64,000 bases of DNA from Desulfonatronum sp. SC1 (lineage in GTDB: Bacteria; Desulfobacterota; Desulfovibrionia; Desulfovibrionales; Desulfonatronaceae). Made by a program: the position numbers and the translations under genes. Positions within the stretch are counted from its first letter, which is position 1. Each line of letters begins with the position of its first letter. The DNA lies in assembly GCF_003046795.1 (NCBI RefSeq), contig NZ_PZKN01000021.1:1-64000 (forward strand). The letters run 5' to 3'. Under the pieces are notes generated by a model, which worked only from the letters and a program-made list of their open reading frames with translations, searched no databases and had not been told where the DNA came from. Positions 34,609 through 43,514 of this stretch are shown piece by piece.

Positions 34609-34673
34609 TTGCACCACGGGGAACACGGGGAAAGAAAGGGTGATTTTTGGTTATTTGGTTCTCCGTGGTGCAA
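34609..34673. repeat. CCACGGGG palindromic spacer repeat, copy 2
   Basis: The arms TTGCACCACGGGGAA (34609-34623) and TTCTCCGTGGTGCAA (34659-34673) pair with one mismatch around a centre containing GGGGAAAGAAAGGG. It is related to the element at 31938 and fills the fabD-argS spacer. Confidence 0.7.
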
Positions 34674-34752
34674 TCTTCAGCGGCGGTGATTGTTCCCCGA
34701 AAACGTCGCTGGAGCGTTATCCAACTTCAACAAAAAACAGTCATTATACCCA

Positions 34753-36426
34753 ATGCGAGCACAAAACTATTTACGGGAATTGTTGACGCCCTTTTTGACG
34801 GAACATGATTTGGAGTGGACCTCGGCGACGACCCTGGAACCACCGAGAGACAAGCGTTTCGGGGATTTGGCCACGAACATGGCCTTCACCCTGTCCAAGA
34901 AGGCCGGAAAGAATCCCCGGCAGATCGCCCAGGAGGTGGAACAGCGTTTGGTCGGCCTGGGCGACGGGCGGTTGGCCAAGGTGGAGACCGCCGGTCCGGG
35001 GTTCTTGAATTTCACCCTGGCCCCGTCTTTCTGGCAACAAGGCGTTCTGGACATCCTGGATCAGGGCGACGAATACGGACAAACCGACTCGGGAAAAGGC
35101 CGCAAGGTCCAGGTGGAGTTCGTCTCCGCCAATCCCACCGGTCCGCTACATATCGGTCACGGACGCGGCGCGGCCCTGGGCGACAGTCTGGCCCGGATCC
35201 TGCGGTTCATGGGCCATGACGTGACCACGGAATACTATCTTAACGACGCCGGTCGGCAGATGCGGCTTCTGGGAGCCTCGGTCCTAGCCCGGTATCTGGA
35301 ACTGCTCGGTCGGGGCGCGGTTTTTCCCGAGGACGGGTATAAGGGTGATTATATCCGGGAGTTGGCCCAAGGGTTGCTGGCCCAAGAGGAACTGGACGGG
35401 GACGGAGAACGACCAGCAAACCTTCCGGAGCAAGAAGCCCTGGACGTGGCCCGGGAATACGCCATGGATCGGATTCTGGCCGGAATCCGTAAGGATCTCC
35501 AGGATTTTCGTGTGGAACACCAGGTCTGGTTTTCCGAGTCCGCCCTGATTCGCGACGGGGCCGTGGAGCAGATCCTGGATCGCTTGCGAACGGATGGATT
35601 GGCCTACGAACAGGACGGGGCGCTCTGGTTCGCCAGCACTCGATACGGGGACGACAAGGACCGGGTGCTGCGCAAGTCCGACGGCTCGTTGACCTACTTG
35701 GCCTCGGACATCGCCTATCACGCGGACAAGTTCGAGCGCGGCTTCGACCTGGTGGTGGACATCTGGGGCGCGGATCATCACGGCTACGTCGGTCGGATGA
35801 AGGCCGCGGCCCAGGCCCTGGGCCGGGATCCGGAGGACTTGCAGTGCATTCTGGTCCAACTGGTCAACCTGCTCCGGGCCGGGGAGCAGATCGCCATGTC
35901 CACCCGGGCCGGGGAATTCGAGACCCTGGCCGACGTGTGCGCAGAGGTGGGCCCGGACGCGGCCCGGTTCATCTTTCTCAGCCGCAAGAGCGACAGCCAT
36001 TTGGACTTTGATCTGGAACTGGTCAAACGGCAGACCATGGACAACCCGGTCTACTACGTGCAGTACGCTCATGCCCGGATTCATTCTCTGCTGGCCAAGG
36101 CCGGAGAAGCCGGGGTGATGCCTTGGCGGGCGACCCTGGAGACGCTGGCCCTGCTGGACGGAGAGGCGGATCTGGAACTGCTCAAAGCCCTGGACCAGTT
36201 CGGAGACGTGCTGGTTTCCGCCGCGGCCACCCTCAGCCCGCACCACCTCAGCCATTATTTGTTGGATCTGGCCGGGAAGCTGCACCGCTACTATACCACA
36301 CATCCGGTTCTGGCGGCTGGTTCGCCGGAATTGGTTCAGGCCCGGCTGGCCTTGTGCCGGGCCGTGGCCCAGGTGTTGCGCAACGGGTTGGGTTTGTTGG
36401 GCGTGAACGCACCGGAGAAGATGTAG
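34753..36426 (+). CDS. argS: Arginyl-tRNA synthetase
   Basis: A class I synthetase for tRNA-Arg. The product has 557 residues. The N-terminal Add-1 domain (about 1-110) precedes HIGH at 133-136 (SANPTGPLHIGHGRG). The KMSKS equivalent is the degenerate QIAMSTRAGEF, as usual for ArgS. The C-terminal DALR anticodon-binding domain ends near VNAPEKM. ATG 34753 gives the family start (MRAQNYLRELL). Confidence 0.97.
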   Translation: MRAQNYLRELLTPFLTEHDLEWTSATTLEPPRDKRFGDLATNMAFTLSKKAGKNPRQIAQEVEQRLVGLGDGRLAKVETAGPGFLNFTLAPSFWQQGVLDILDQGDEYGQTDSGKGRKVQVEFVSANPTGPLHIGHGRGAALGDSLARILRFMGHDVTTEYYLNDAGRQMRLLGASVLARYLELLGRGAVFPEDGYKGDYIRELAQGLLAQEELDGDGERPANLPEQEALDVAREYAMDRILAGIRKDLQDFRVEHQVWFSESALIRDGAVEQILDRLRTDGLAYEQDGALWFASTRYGDDKDRVLRKSDGSLTYLASDIAYHADKFERGFDLVVDIWGADHHGYVGRMKAAAQALGRDPEDLQCILVQLVNLLRAGEQIAMSTRAGEFETLADVCAEVGPDAARFIFLSRKSDSHLDFDLELVKRQTMDNPVYYVQYAHARIHSLLAKAGEAGVMPWRATLETLALLDGEADLELLKALDQFGDVLVSAAATLSPHHLSHYLLDLAGKLHRYYTTHPVLAAGSPELVQARLALCRAVAQVLRNGLGLLGVNAPEKM

Positions 36427-36438
36427 GCCGTTCTGAAC

Positions 36439-37134
36439 ATGGCGCAGAAGAACTCCAAACCCTCGGCTTCCTCCGGCGGAAAGAAGAAACGCTGGAGATT
36501 TGAACTGGGCCCCTTTGGGATGCTTGGCGTGGGATTGGTGGGCACGTTGGTCATGGCCTGGGCGTTCATTTTGGGCATTCTGGTGGGCAGAGGGTACCAT
36601 CCGGAGTCGGTGATTCCAGAAATTGGATGGTCGCCTCCCCCACTGCCGACGCTCTCCTCGCCGCGAACCGTCTTGCAGCCCGAGGAGTTGCGGTTTCATG
36701 AGACGCTTCAGGAACGAGGCAGTCAACCTTTCCCTGAAGCGCCTCGTCGAGCTGAAGCGCCGCTTGTTTCGGCACCAGTTCGGCCGGATCCCCAGGCCCA
36801 ACGGGAGGCCGTGCCTGATCCCGTCCCGGCTCCGGTAGTTGCCGCGCACGAACCGACTGGCCCGACGGAGCCTCTTGAATTCGCGGAGCCTCGCTTTGAG
36901 TTCGTCTACCAGGTGGCCTCGTTTCAGAATGACACCCAGGCCAGGGCGTTGCAGCAAAGCATTGCCTCCGCGGGATTGCTGGCTTCCGTGGAAGCTGGAA
37001 TGGTCAATGATCGGCAATGGTATCGGGTCCTGGTCACGGTGCGCGGCTCTCAGGCCGAGGCGGATCTGGCCAAGTCGCGGCTCCAGGGTTTGGGCATCGC
37101 GGACCCTTTCCTTCGGGCCAAAAAATCTTTATGA
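36439..37134 (+). CDS. SPOR-domain membrane protein
   Basis: A 231-residue bitopic protein. A basic N-terminus is followed by one membrane helix (about 28-50), a long Pro/Glu/Arg-rich periplasmic linker, and a C-terminal SPOR domain (about 152-228, FVYQVASFQNDTQARALQQ, WYRVLVTVRGSQAEA) that binds denuded peptidoglycan at division sites. It lies 12 bases after argS, so it is probably co-transcribed. Confidence 0.88.
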   Translation: MAQKNSKPSASSGGKKKRWRFELGPFGMLGVGLVGTLVMAWAFILGILVGRGYHPESVIPEIGWSPPPLPTLSSPRTVLQPEELRFHETLQERGSQPFPEAPRRAEAPLVSAPVRPDPQAQREAVPDPVPAPVVAAHEPTGPTEPLEFAEPRFEFVYQVASFQNDTQARALQQSIASAGLLASVEAGMVNDRQWYRVLVTVRGSQAEADLAKSRLQGLGIADPFLRAKKSL

Positions 37135-37184
37135 GGCATTTCACTTCCTCGGGAGTGGAAACATTTTGTTTAGGAGGATCGAAT

Positions 37185-37733
37185 ATGATCAATTTTGTAC
37201 CACGGCAGGCGTTTTTCACCAGGGGCATCGGCAGACACAAAAACAAACTTCAGTCTTTCGAGTTGGCGTTGCGCGACGCCGGGATCGAAAAGCTGAATCT
37301 GGTTTATGTGTCCAGCATCTTCCCTCCAAACTGCAAAATGGTCACAGTGGAAGAAGGGGTGAAACAGCTCAGTCCGGGACAGATCACCTTTTGCGTGATG
37401 GCCCGCAACGCCACCAACGAGAAGGGGCGTTTGGTGGGGTCAGCCGTGGGCATGGCCTTTCCGGCCAGCAAGGAGCACTACGGCTACATTTCCGAGCATA
37501 CCGCCTTTGGGGCCGATGAGCAGGAACTGGGCGACTTTGCCGAAGACCTGGCCTCCACCATGCTGGCCACCACCCAGGGCGTGGACTTCAACCCGGAGAC
37601 CGCCTATGACGAAAGGCGACAAATCTATCTGATGAGTGGGAAAATCATCGACTCGGCCTCGGCCCCGGTGGTGACCATGGGGCAGGCCGGGGTCTGGACC
37701 ACCACGGTTTCCGCCGCGGTGTTCCTCCCCTGA
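37185..37733 (+). CDS. Pyruvoyl-dependent arginine decarboxylase
   Basis: This enzyme makes agmatine from arginine, the first step of one polyamine route. The proenzyme of 182 residues cleaves itself at a serine pair to form the pyruvoyl group; here Ser43-Ser44 in VYVSSIFPPN. GFA/GS-type motifs in RLVGSAVGMAF and YISEHTAFG also match. The ATG has a strong TAGGAGGA site. A DHS-family gene follows after a terminator, which supports a polyamine context. Confidence 0.93.
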   Translation: MINFVPRQAFFTRGIGRHKNKLQSFELALRDAGIEKLNLVYVSSIFPPNCKMVTVEEGVKQLSPGQITFCVMARNATNEKGRLVGSAVGMAFPASKEHYGYISEHTAFGADEQELGDFAEDLASTMLATTQGVDFNPETAYDERRQIYLMSGKIIDSASAPVVTMGQAGVWTTTVSAAVFLP

Positions 37734-37758
37734 GGACGCACTAAAAAATGCCGTTAAC

Positions 37759-37797
37759 GGGCCGAGGTGAATCCGCTTCCCTCGGCCCCTTTTTTTT
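37759..37797 (+). terminator. Intrinsic terminator after the arginine decarboxylase gene
   Basis: A perfect 9-bp GC stem (GGGCCGAGG 37759-37767 with CCTCGGCCC 37780-37788) is followed by eight T (37790-37797). It separates the decarboxylase from the second DHS-family gene. Confidence 0.88.
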
Positions 37798-37847
37798 GGG
37801 CAGTTCCGTTTTTCAAGGAGCAATGCCAAGGAGTAGCGTTAGACGAC

Positions 37848-38981
37848 ATGAACATTCGACGTATCGATACCCTGCGCAATGGAGAGGAAGACGGCTTGAC
37901 GCCCTTGAAAACCCTGGATTTGGATGCCGTGGAAGATTTCGACGAACTGGTGACGGCCATGTCCCGCACCGCGTTCGGCGGGCGCAATCTAGGTGAGGCT
38001 CTGGACGTCCTGGAGGCCATGGTCAGCGATCCGGAATGTATGGTAGTGGGGACCTTTTCCGGGGCGATGACCGTGGCCAAGATGGGCAAGGTGCTCTGTC
38101 GGATGATCGACAACGGCTGGTTGAACATCATCGTGTCCACCGGTGCGCTGATGGCCCATGGGTTCATCGAATCCATCGGGCTACGCCACTATAAGCACGA
38201 ACCGCACCGGATGAACGACTCCGCGCTGTTCGAAAAGGGCTACAACCGGATTTATGACACCCTGGAGCCGGAAACTAATTTCATGCAGGCCGAACGGGTC
38301 ATCGCCCGGGTGATGGAAGAAGTGGGCGACGATGCTCATTTGAGTTCGGAGAGCTTGTGCCGGGCCATCGGTCGCCACCTGGCCGAGAATTATGAAGGCC
38401 CGGGGATACTCAAAAGCGCCTACGCCAAGGAGGTGCCGGTGTACATCCCGGCCTTCACGGATTCGGAACTGGCCCTGGACGTGGCCTCGCACATGTTGCG
38501 CAACCATCCGGAGTGGCAGTCCCTGGACATCGACGATCCGGCCAAGCTCCCGTTCCAGTTCAATCCGTTTCTGGACCTGTTCAGCTACACCAAGCGTATC
38601 CTGGCCGCCAAGCGGATTGGGATTTTCACCATTGGCGGGGGCGTGCCCCGGAACTGGGCCCAGCAGGCCGGGCCGTTTCTGGAGATCCTCAGCCAACGCG
38701 TTGAGTCCATGAAAACCACGGCCCGGCGCTTCCATTACGCCGTGCGGATCTGTCCGGAACCGGTGCATTGGGGCGGGTTGAGCGGCTGCACGTACCAGGA
38801 GGGCATCTCCTGGGGCAAGTTCGTCGCGCCCAAGGACGGCGGGCGGCACGCGGAGGTGCCCAGCGACGCGACCCTGGTCTGGCCCCTGTTGATCAAGGCT
38901 CTGGAGCAACGCTTGGCCAAGCGCGGGGCCGAGCGCGTCACCGGAACGAACTCGGACTCCGCACGCGGGAAGCGAGCATGA
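37848..38981 (+). CDS. Deoxyhypusine synthase family protein (paralogue 2)
   Basis: A 377-residue member of the deoxyhypusine synthase fold, closer in layout to archaeal/eukaryotic DHS than paralogue 1. The catalytic lysine is Lys324 in YQEGISWGKF, and GTFSGAMTVAKMG, IVSTGALMAHG and FTIGGGVPRNWAQQ are present. The likely function is polyamine aminobutyl transfer (homospermidine-type), since no eIF5A exists in bacteria. ATG 37848 is used; AAGGAG lies 14 bases upstream, longer than ideal. The gene overlaps the FAD oxidoreductase by four bases. Confidence 0.9.
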   Translation: MNIRRIDTLRNGEEDGLTPLKTLDLDAVEDFDELVTAMSRTAFGGRNLGEALDVLEAMVSDPECMVVGTFSGAMTVAKMGKVLCRMIDNGWLNIIVSTGALMAHGFIESIGLRHYKHEPHRMNDSALFEKGYNRIYDTLEPETNFMQAERVIARVMEEVGDDAHLSSESLCRAIGRHLAENYEGPGILKSAYAKEVPVYIPAFTDSELALDVASHMLRNHPEWQSLDIDDPAKLPFQFNPFLDLFSYTKRILAAKRIGIFTIGGGVPRNWAQQAGPFLEILSQRVESMKTTARRFHYAVRICPEPVHWGGLSGCTYQEGISWGKFVAPKDGGRHAEVPSDATLVWPLLIKALEQRLAKRGAERVTGTNSDSARGKRA

Positions 38982-40180
38982 AGCGGTTCGTGATCATCGG
39001 CAACGGACCTGCGGCCAACAGCGCCGCCGAGGCGATCCGCAAACAGGATCAAGCCTCGTCCGTGACGATGTTTTCCCGCGAATTCCAAGGCCACTACTAC
39101 ACCCCGGCCCTGCCGGAATTGGTGTCCGGGGAAAAGACCGCGGAGAAGCTGATCGTCCATGGACCCCAGTGGTATGAGCGACTCGGAATCGAATTGCGTT
39201 TGGACTGTCCGGTCCAGGACGCCGACCCTGAACGCCGCCTGGTGATCACGGCGGAGGGCGAGGAGGTGGGGTACGACGCTTTGCTCCTGGCTACGGGCGG
39301 CAACGCGTTCGTTCCGCCCATTCCCGGAACCGGCGACCTGAAAGTGATTCCGGGAGTGTTCACCTTGCGGACCATGGCCGACGCGGAGCGGATTAAGGCC
39401 GCGGCGGGCCAGGGGCGGCGGGTGGTGCTGATCGGCGGTGGGTTGTTGGGGTTGGAGGCTGGAAACGGCCTGCTCCGGATCGGCGCCCACGTGGAGGTGG
39501 TGGAGGTTTTTCCGCGTCTGCTGCCTCGTCAGACCGACTCGTTGGGGGCCAAGCTGCTTCAAGGGCTGTTGGAAACCATGGGGTTCGCTTTTCATCTGGG
39601 CAGGAAGACCGAGCGGATCGCCCGGACGCCTGACGGCCTGGAGGTTCTCCTGGACAACGGAACCAGCCTGGCAGCGGACATGATTCTGATTTCCGCCGGG
39701 GTCCGTCCGGAACTGGAACTGGCCGGAAAGCTCGGCTTGGCCGTGGATAAAGCCGTGCTGGTGGACGACCGGATGCGGACCTCCTTGGCGGATGTGTATG
39801 CAGCCGGGGATGTCTGCGAACACCGGGGCCGGTATTACGGGATCTGGCCCGCGGCGGTGGAGCAGGGCCGGGTCGCCGGAACGAACATGGCCGGAGGGTC
39901 CGCGGAGTATGCGGGCACGGTGCCGAGCAACTCCCTGAAGGTGGCCGGAATCGCCTTGACCGCCTTCGGCGAGATCGACGCCGAGGGTCGCCACCAAGCC
40001 CTGGTCTTCCAGGGCCAGGCAAACGGCCTGTACCGCAAGGTGGTCCACAATCAAGGCCGGATGCTCGGCGGGATTTTTCTCGGCGACGAGCAGGGGGCCA
40101 GGACCGCGCTTACAGTCATGCGCCGGGATCAGATCCTCAGTCCGGAAATACGGGCATTATTTCCTGCGGAATCAGCATAG
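38978..40180 (+). CDS. FAD-dependent pyridine-nucleotide oxidoreductase
   Basis: A 400-residue flavoprotein of the NADH:rubredoxin or nitrite reductase small-subunit type. The FAD dinucleotide motif is IIGNGPAANSAAEAI, a second GxGxxG (VLIGGGLLGLEAGNGL) binds NAD(P)H, and YAAGDVCEH ends the FAD site. The partner carrier is not visible. The ATGA overlap with the DHS gene suggests a joint operon, an unusual pairing for which I have no mechanism. Confidence 0.85.
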   Translation: MKRFVIIGNGPAANSAAEAIRKQDQASSVTMFSREFQGHYYTPALPELVSGEKTAEKLIVHGPQWYERLGIELRLDCPVQDADPERRLVITAEGEEVGYDALLLATGGNAFVPPIPGTGDLKVIPGVFTLRTMADAERIKAAAGQGRRVVLIGGGLLGLEAGNGLLRIGAHVEVVEVFPRLLPRQTDSLGAKLLQGLLETMGFAFHLGRKTERIARTPDGLEVLLDNGTSLAADMILISAGVRPELELAGKLGLAVDKAVLVDDRMRTSLADVYAAGDVCEHRGRYYGIWPAAVEQGRVAGTNMAGGSAEYAGTVPSNSLKVAGIALTAFGEIDAEGRHQALVFQGQANGLYRKVVHNQGRMLGGIFLGDEQGARTALTVMRRDQILSPEIRALFPAESA

Positions 40181-40429
40181 ACCCCGGACGGGATCTGATT
40201 TTTTCAGCCTTTCAACCAAAAATTCACGACATCTCATCATGCTTCCGCAAAATTCTGTTCGTGCTCAGCGAAGCGGTGCCCGTAGCTTGTGCTCGAAATC
40301 CAGATAATGGCAAAATAATCGAAGGAATCCGATTACGAGCACCGCCGACAACGGCTGAGTACGAGCAAGAATATTACCGGATAGCGCGTTTACCGATCGA
40401 CCATCACCGAACCGCGTTCAACAGTCATT
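40181..40429. other. Intergenic region, no gene seen
   Basis: Lies between convergent genes. A GTGCTCG...CGAGCAC inverted pair near 40290-40345 is the only structure noticed. No terminator with a clear T-run was found. Confidence 0.5.
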
Positions 40430-41869
40430 CTATCCGGTTTCCGGCTGCGAAGCCGGGAGACTGGGCAGCACGACGCTGATCATCGTTCCGGTATCTCCGG
40501 AAGACGTCACGGAAATTGTCCCTCTCTGTATCCTGGCGATCAAGGCCGCCGAGTACGCTCCCAGGCCGGTGCCGTGGCGCTTGCCCGCGGTGACGTATTT
40601 CTCGAAAAGCCGGTTTCGGATGGCCGTCGGAATTGCGCCATGGTTGTGGATGGTGATTTGCGAACCGTCCTGGACCGTCTTCAGGCCGATGGTGATCGTG
40701 CCGCCCTTGGGCGAGGCCTCCACCGCGTTCTTGAGCAGGTTGGAGAGCATGGACAGGCAGAGCAGTTTTTCGCCGTAAACGAAAAAGCGTTCTTCCGAGG
40801 TCGGTCGGCGCCCATTGACCTCCATTTCCACCCGCAGTTGCATCACCCTGACGAATTGGTCGATTTGAGGGAGAACCTCCCGCACCAGAGCCATGACCTC
40901 CACGGGCTCGGGCTCCAGTTCGTAGCTGCCCTGCTCCATCTTGAACAGATCCAGTGACAGGTTGATCTGATTGAGCATGTTGTGGCCGGCATCGCGGATC
41001 ATGGCCAGCGAGTCGATCATGGTCTTGGAAAGCCCGGGCTGATGGAGGAGTATGTCCGGCAGGCCGATGATCGCTCCCAAGGGGGCTTTGAGGTCATGTC
41101 TGGTGATGCGCTCCACGTCGGCTTTGAGGTGTTCCAGCTTACGGTGGGCCGTGATGTCCACGGCCACGTAGAGCGAGGTGTCCGCCGTCACCGGGGATAT
41201 GGAAATCTCCCAGGTTTTTCCCACTGCTTCGATTTGGAGCGGAGTGTCGAATTTATTCAGTTTTTCTGCCAGGGTCATGGATACATGAATTTCCCGGCGC
41301 ACAGGCTCCGGAAAAAAAGAGCCGCTGGCCGACTCGTTGGGCGTGATGCCCATGAGCCGGGCTTCGGCGTTGGCGAACAGAACCTGGAAGGTGGCGGTGT
41401 TTAACAATACCAAGGGGTAGGGCAGGCTGTTGAGGATCAGTTCGCGCATTTTTCGTTGGGTCATGGCTTCACGCTGGAAGCGGATCGTCTCGTTGCAGCG
41501 TTCCAATATCCCGAGCAAGTCTTGAATAGAAACCGGTTTGGAGAGAAAGCCGTCGGCCTTGAGCTGAATGCCTCGTTTCAGAATGCGAGGGTCCTCCAAG
41601 CCGGTGATCAGAACGACCTGGGTGGTGGGAGACAAGGAGCGGATGGCTTGACCCATTTCCAAACCGTCCATGCGGGGCATTTCCATGCCCGTGAGCACGA
41701 TGTCCGGACGGCTGCGGGCAAATTCGAAAAAGCCTTCATGGCCGTCCCTGGCGCCGAAAACTTGACGGACGTGAGGGCGGAGCAATTCTTGCAGAATTTC
41801 CAGGGTGACGGGCTCGTCCTCGACGCAAAGCACCGAGATGTCGTAGTAAGTCGAGATTTTTTCGGTCAT
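40430..41869 (-). CDS. Receiver-PAS-histidine kinase with altered receiver
   Basis: A 479-residue soluble sensor kinase. An N-terminal receiver domain (about 10-125), a PAS-like domain (about 140-245), an H-box ERITRHDLKAPLGAII (His258) and an ATPase (SNLLKNAVEASP, HGTGLGAYSA) are seen. The receiver's acidic pocket (EDEP) and Lys111 (LSKP) are present, but the phospho-acceptor position reads Gly61 (PDIVLTGMEMPRMDG). The receiver therefore probably cannot be phosphorylated in the usual way. It lies 48 bases after the EAL-HDOD gene on the same strand. Confidence 0.88.
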   Translation of the reverse strand: MTEKISTYYDISVLCVEDEPVTLEILQELLRPHVRQVFGARDGHEGFFEFARSRPDIVLTGMEMPRMDGLEMGQAIRSLSPTTQVVLITGLEDPRILKRGIQLKADGFLSKPVSIQDLLGILERCNETIRFQREAMTQRKMRELILNSLPYPLVLLNTATFQVLFANAEARLMGITPNESASGSFFPEPVRREIHVSMTLAEKLNKFDTPLQIEAVGKTWEISISPVTADTSLYVAVDITAHRKLEHLKADVERITRHDLKAPLGAIIGLPDILLHQPGLSKTMIDSLAMIRDAGHNMLNQINLSLDLFKMEQGSYELEPEPVEVMALVREVLPQIDQFVRVMQLRVEMEVNGRRPTSEERFFVYGEKLLCLSMLSNLLKNAVEASPKGGTITIGLKTVQDGSQITIHNHGAIPTAIRNRLFEKYVTAGKRHGTGLGAYSAALIARIQRGTISVTSSGDTGTMISVVLPSLPASQPETG

Positions 41870-41917
41870 TGGGAGACTCTTTGATCAGTTGCGGTTTTGC
41901 GCGTGAGCAGGATGAAA

Positions 41918-43162
41918 TCATCTGGCCACACGGAAAAACTCTTCGGCCCAGGTCATGGCCTGGGCGTAGCAGGTGCCGACCTGGAGAGGGTTCAGCTCAA
42001 GTTGAGCAGCCAGGATATCCACACGGGCCCATCGTCCCTGTTCAAACTGGACGGCCAGCTCCAGCCATGGGGCATAAGGGCTTGGACGGCCGCAAAGAGT
42101 CGCCTTGAGGGCGTCGGCCAAAGGCAAGAAGTCCACCAGGGTTGGCATGGGCATGTCGAACATGGCGTCCAGCAGGGAGAACAGTCCCAGCAGGAAAAGC
42201 TCATCAGAGTTCACGTCCTGGCGGCCTGATCCCGTGAGTTCCAGAAAACGCGCTCGTTGAGTCGAGAGCAAGGGGAGCTGGGAGGTTTTTTCCGGAGGCG
42301 AGAGGTCCGTGAGAATGACCATGCGCAACCAGGTTCTTGCCTGTTTCGCGCCCAGGTAGGCGATGGCTCGCTGTACTGTGGTGATCGGCTGGATTACTCC
42401 GAAAAAGGGAGAGTTGAGAAACCTGAGCAGGCGATACGTCAAGGAAACGTCGTTTTGAAGGATCTTGGCGATTTCATTCCAGTTTTCTCCGTAATTGTCC
42501 AACATTTTTAGAATTTTTAGTCGAGCGACCTGGGTTGATGAGAGTTTTTTCGAGACGATGGTTTCCGGTTTCTGGAAGAAAAACCCTAAGAAGAGCTCAG
42601 CGCCCAAGCTTTTGGCGGCAGAGAAAGCCTCCGGAGATTCGACCCGTTTGACCAGGACCGGAATGCCGGTTCGGGTCGCGGCGATCATGGTCTGGGCGAA
42701 AACCTCGGGTGATTCGGTCAGAGCGTCCACGACAAGGTAATCTGCTTCGACCAGGAGGTGCCGACAAGAGTCCAGCAGTCCGTCCAGGGCCAGCCGGTAA
42801 CCCGTGGCGCGCAGCTTGGTGATGACCGCTGGCAGACTCCCGTCCCGGCAAAGGCCGGGGGTCAGCTTGATGATCGTATTGTTCGGCGGCAGGGCGTAGG
42901 GGATCTCGTGGAGCAGGGCCGTGGTAGAGAATTCCATCAGCAGGTATGTGTCGCGGGCTAGGTCCAGGCTTGGAGATGTCGCCGCCTCCAGGACGACTTG
43001 CACCGTGGCTTGGTCCTGGTCTTCAAATCGAGCCGACTCGGCCTGTTCGTCGCTCCTATAGAGGAGTTGATAGCCCCACAGATTCATGTTGCGGTCGAAT
43101 ATGGGGTGGCGGGCAAAAAAGCAGGATTGGGCGGATGGAGGTGTTGAGGAAGATGGGCGCAT
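41918..43162 (-). CDS. YuxH-type EAL-HDOD protein, degenerate EAL
   Basis: A 414-residue cytoplasmic signalling protein. The N-terminal part (about 15-205) has the EAL fold (FFARHPIFDRNMNLWGYQLL, later FLGFFFQKPE), but the catalytic E of the EAL motif is Gln (YQLLYR), and metal ligands are not evident. The C-terminal part (about 210-400) is a HDOD domain (LQNDVSLTYRLLRFLNSPFF). Such proteins probably scaffold rather than degrade cyclic di-GMP. Confidence 0.85.
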   Translation of the reverse strand: MRPSSSTPPSAQSCFFARHPIFDRNMNLWGYQLLYRSDEQAESARFEDQDQATVQVVLEAATSPSLDLARDTYLLMEFSTTALLHEIPYALPPNNTIIKLTPGLCRDGSLPAVITKLRATGYRLALDGLLDSCRHLLVEADYLVVDALTESPEVFAQTMIAATRTGIPVLVKRVESPEAFSAAKSLGAELFLGFFFQKPETIVSKKLSSTQVARLKILKMLDNYGENWNEIAKILQNDVSLTYRLLRFLNSPFFGVIQPITTVQRAIAYLGAKQARTWLRMVILTDLSPPEKTSQLPLLSTQRARFLELTGSGRQDVNSDELFLLGLFSLLDAMFDMPMPTLVDFLPLADALKATLCGRPSPYAPWLELAVQFEQGRWARVDILAAQLELNPLQVGTCYAQAMTWAEEFFRVAR

Positions 43163-43514
43163 TATATGGAATTCCTTCGTAATGATATAGATTGAGTACG
43201 CGCTGTGCTTGCGCGGGTGGTGTCCGGTTCAGGGCCGTGGATTGATGAAGGGCCTGGATCGCGTTGCCGTCATGGTGTACAACGAAAGCCCTTGGTCGAC
43301 AATTGCCCAATGGCGGTCTTCAGTGGAGCTGGACCTGTTTCCTGTTGGCGTTATTTCGTTTCATGCCGACGTTGCGACCAGGGAGGTGCTTGACGCAAAG
43401 CAAGTCGACATGCCAAGGAAAAAACGATTTGACTGATGACTCTTCGGCGTGTGGTTTGCCGAAGGATTCTCGGTTGGCTTTCTTTAACCGCGACAACGAG
43501 GAGAAGCTCAACTG
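43163..43514. other. Divergent intergenic region with one doubtful short frame
   Basis: The 352 bases between the divergent EAL-HDOD and PilZ genes should hold both promoters, but no clear consensus was found. A frame from ATG 43245 to 43436 (63 residues, with VAVMVYNESPWSTIAQW) has acceptable codon use but no ribosome site and no family I recognise; it is left uncalled. Confidence 0.4.

Noticed and set aside
43245-43436. 63-residue frame upstream of the PilZ gene
   Set aside because: Acceptable codon use but no ribosome site, no recognised family and a position in the divergent promoter region.
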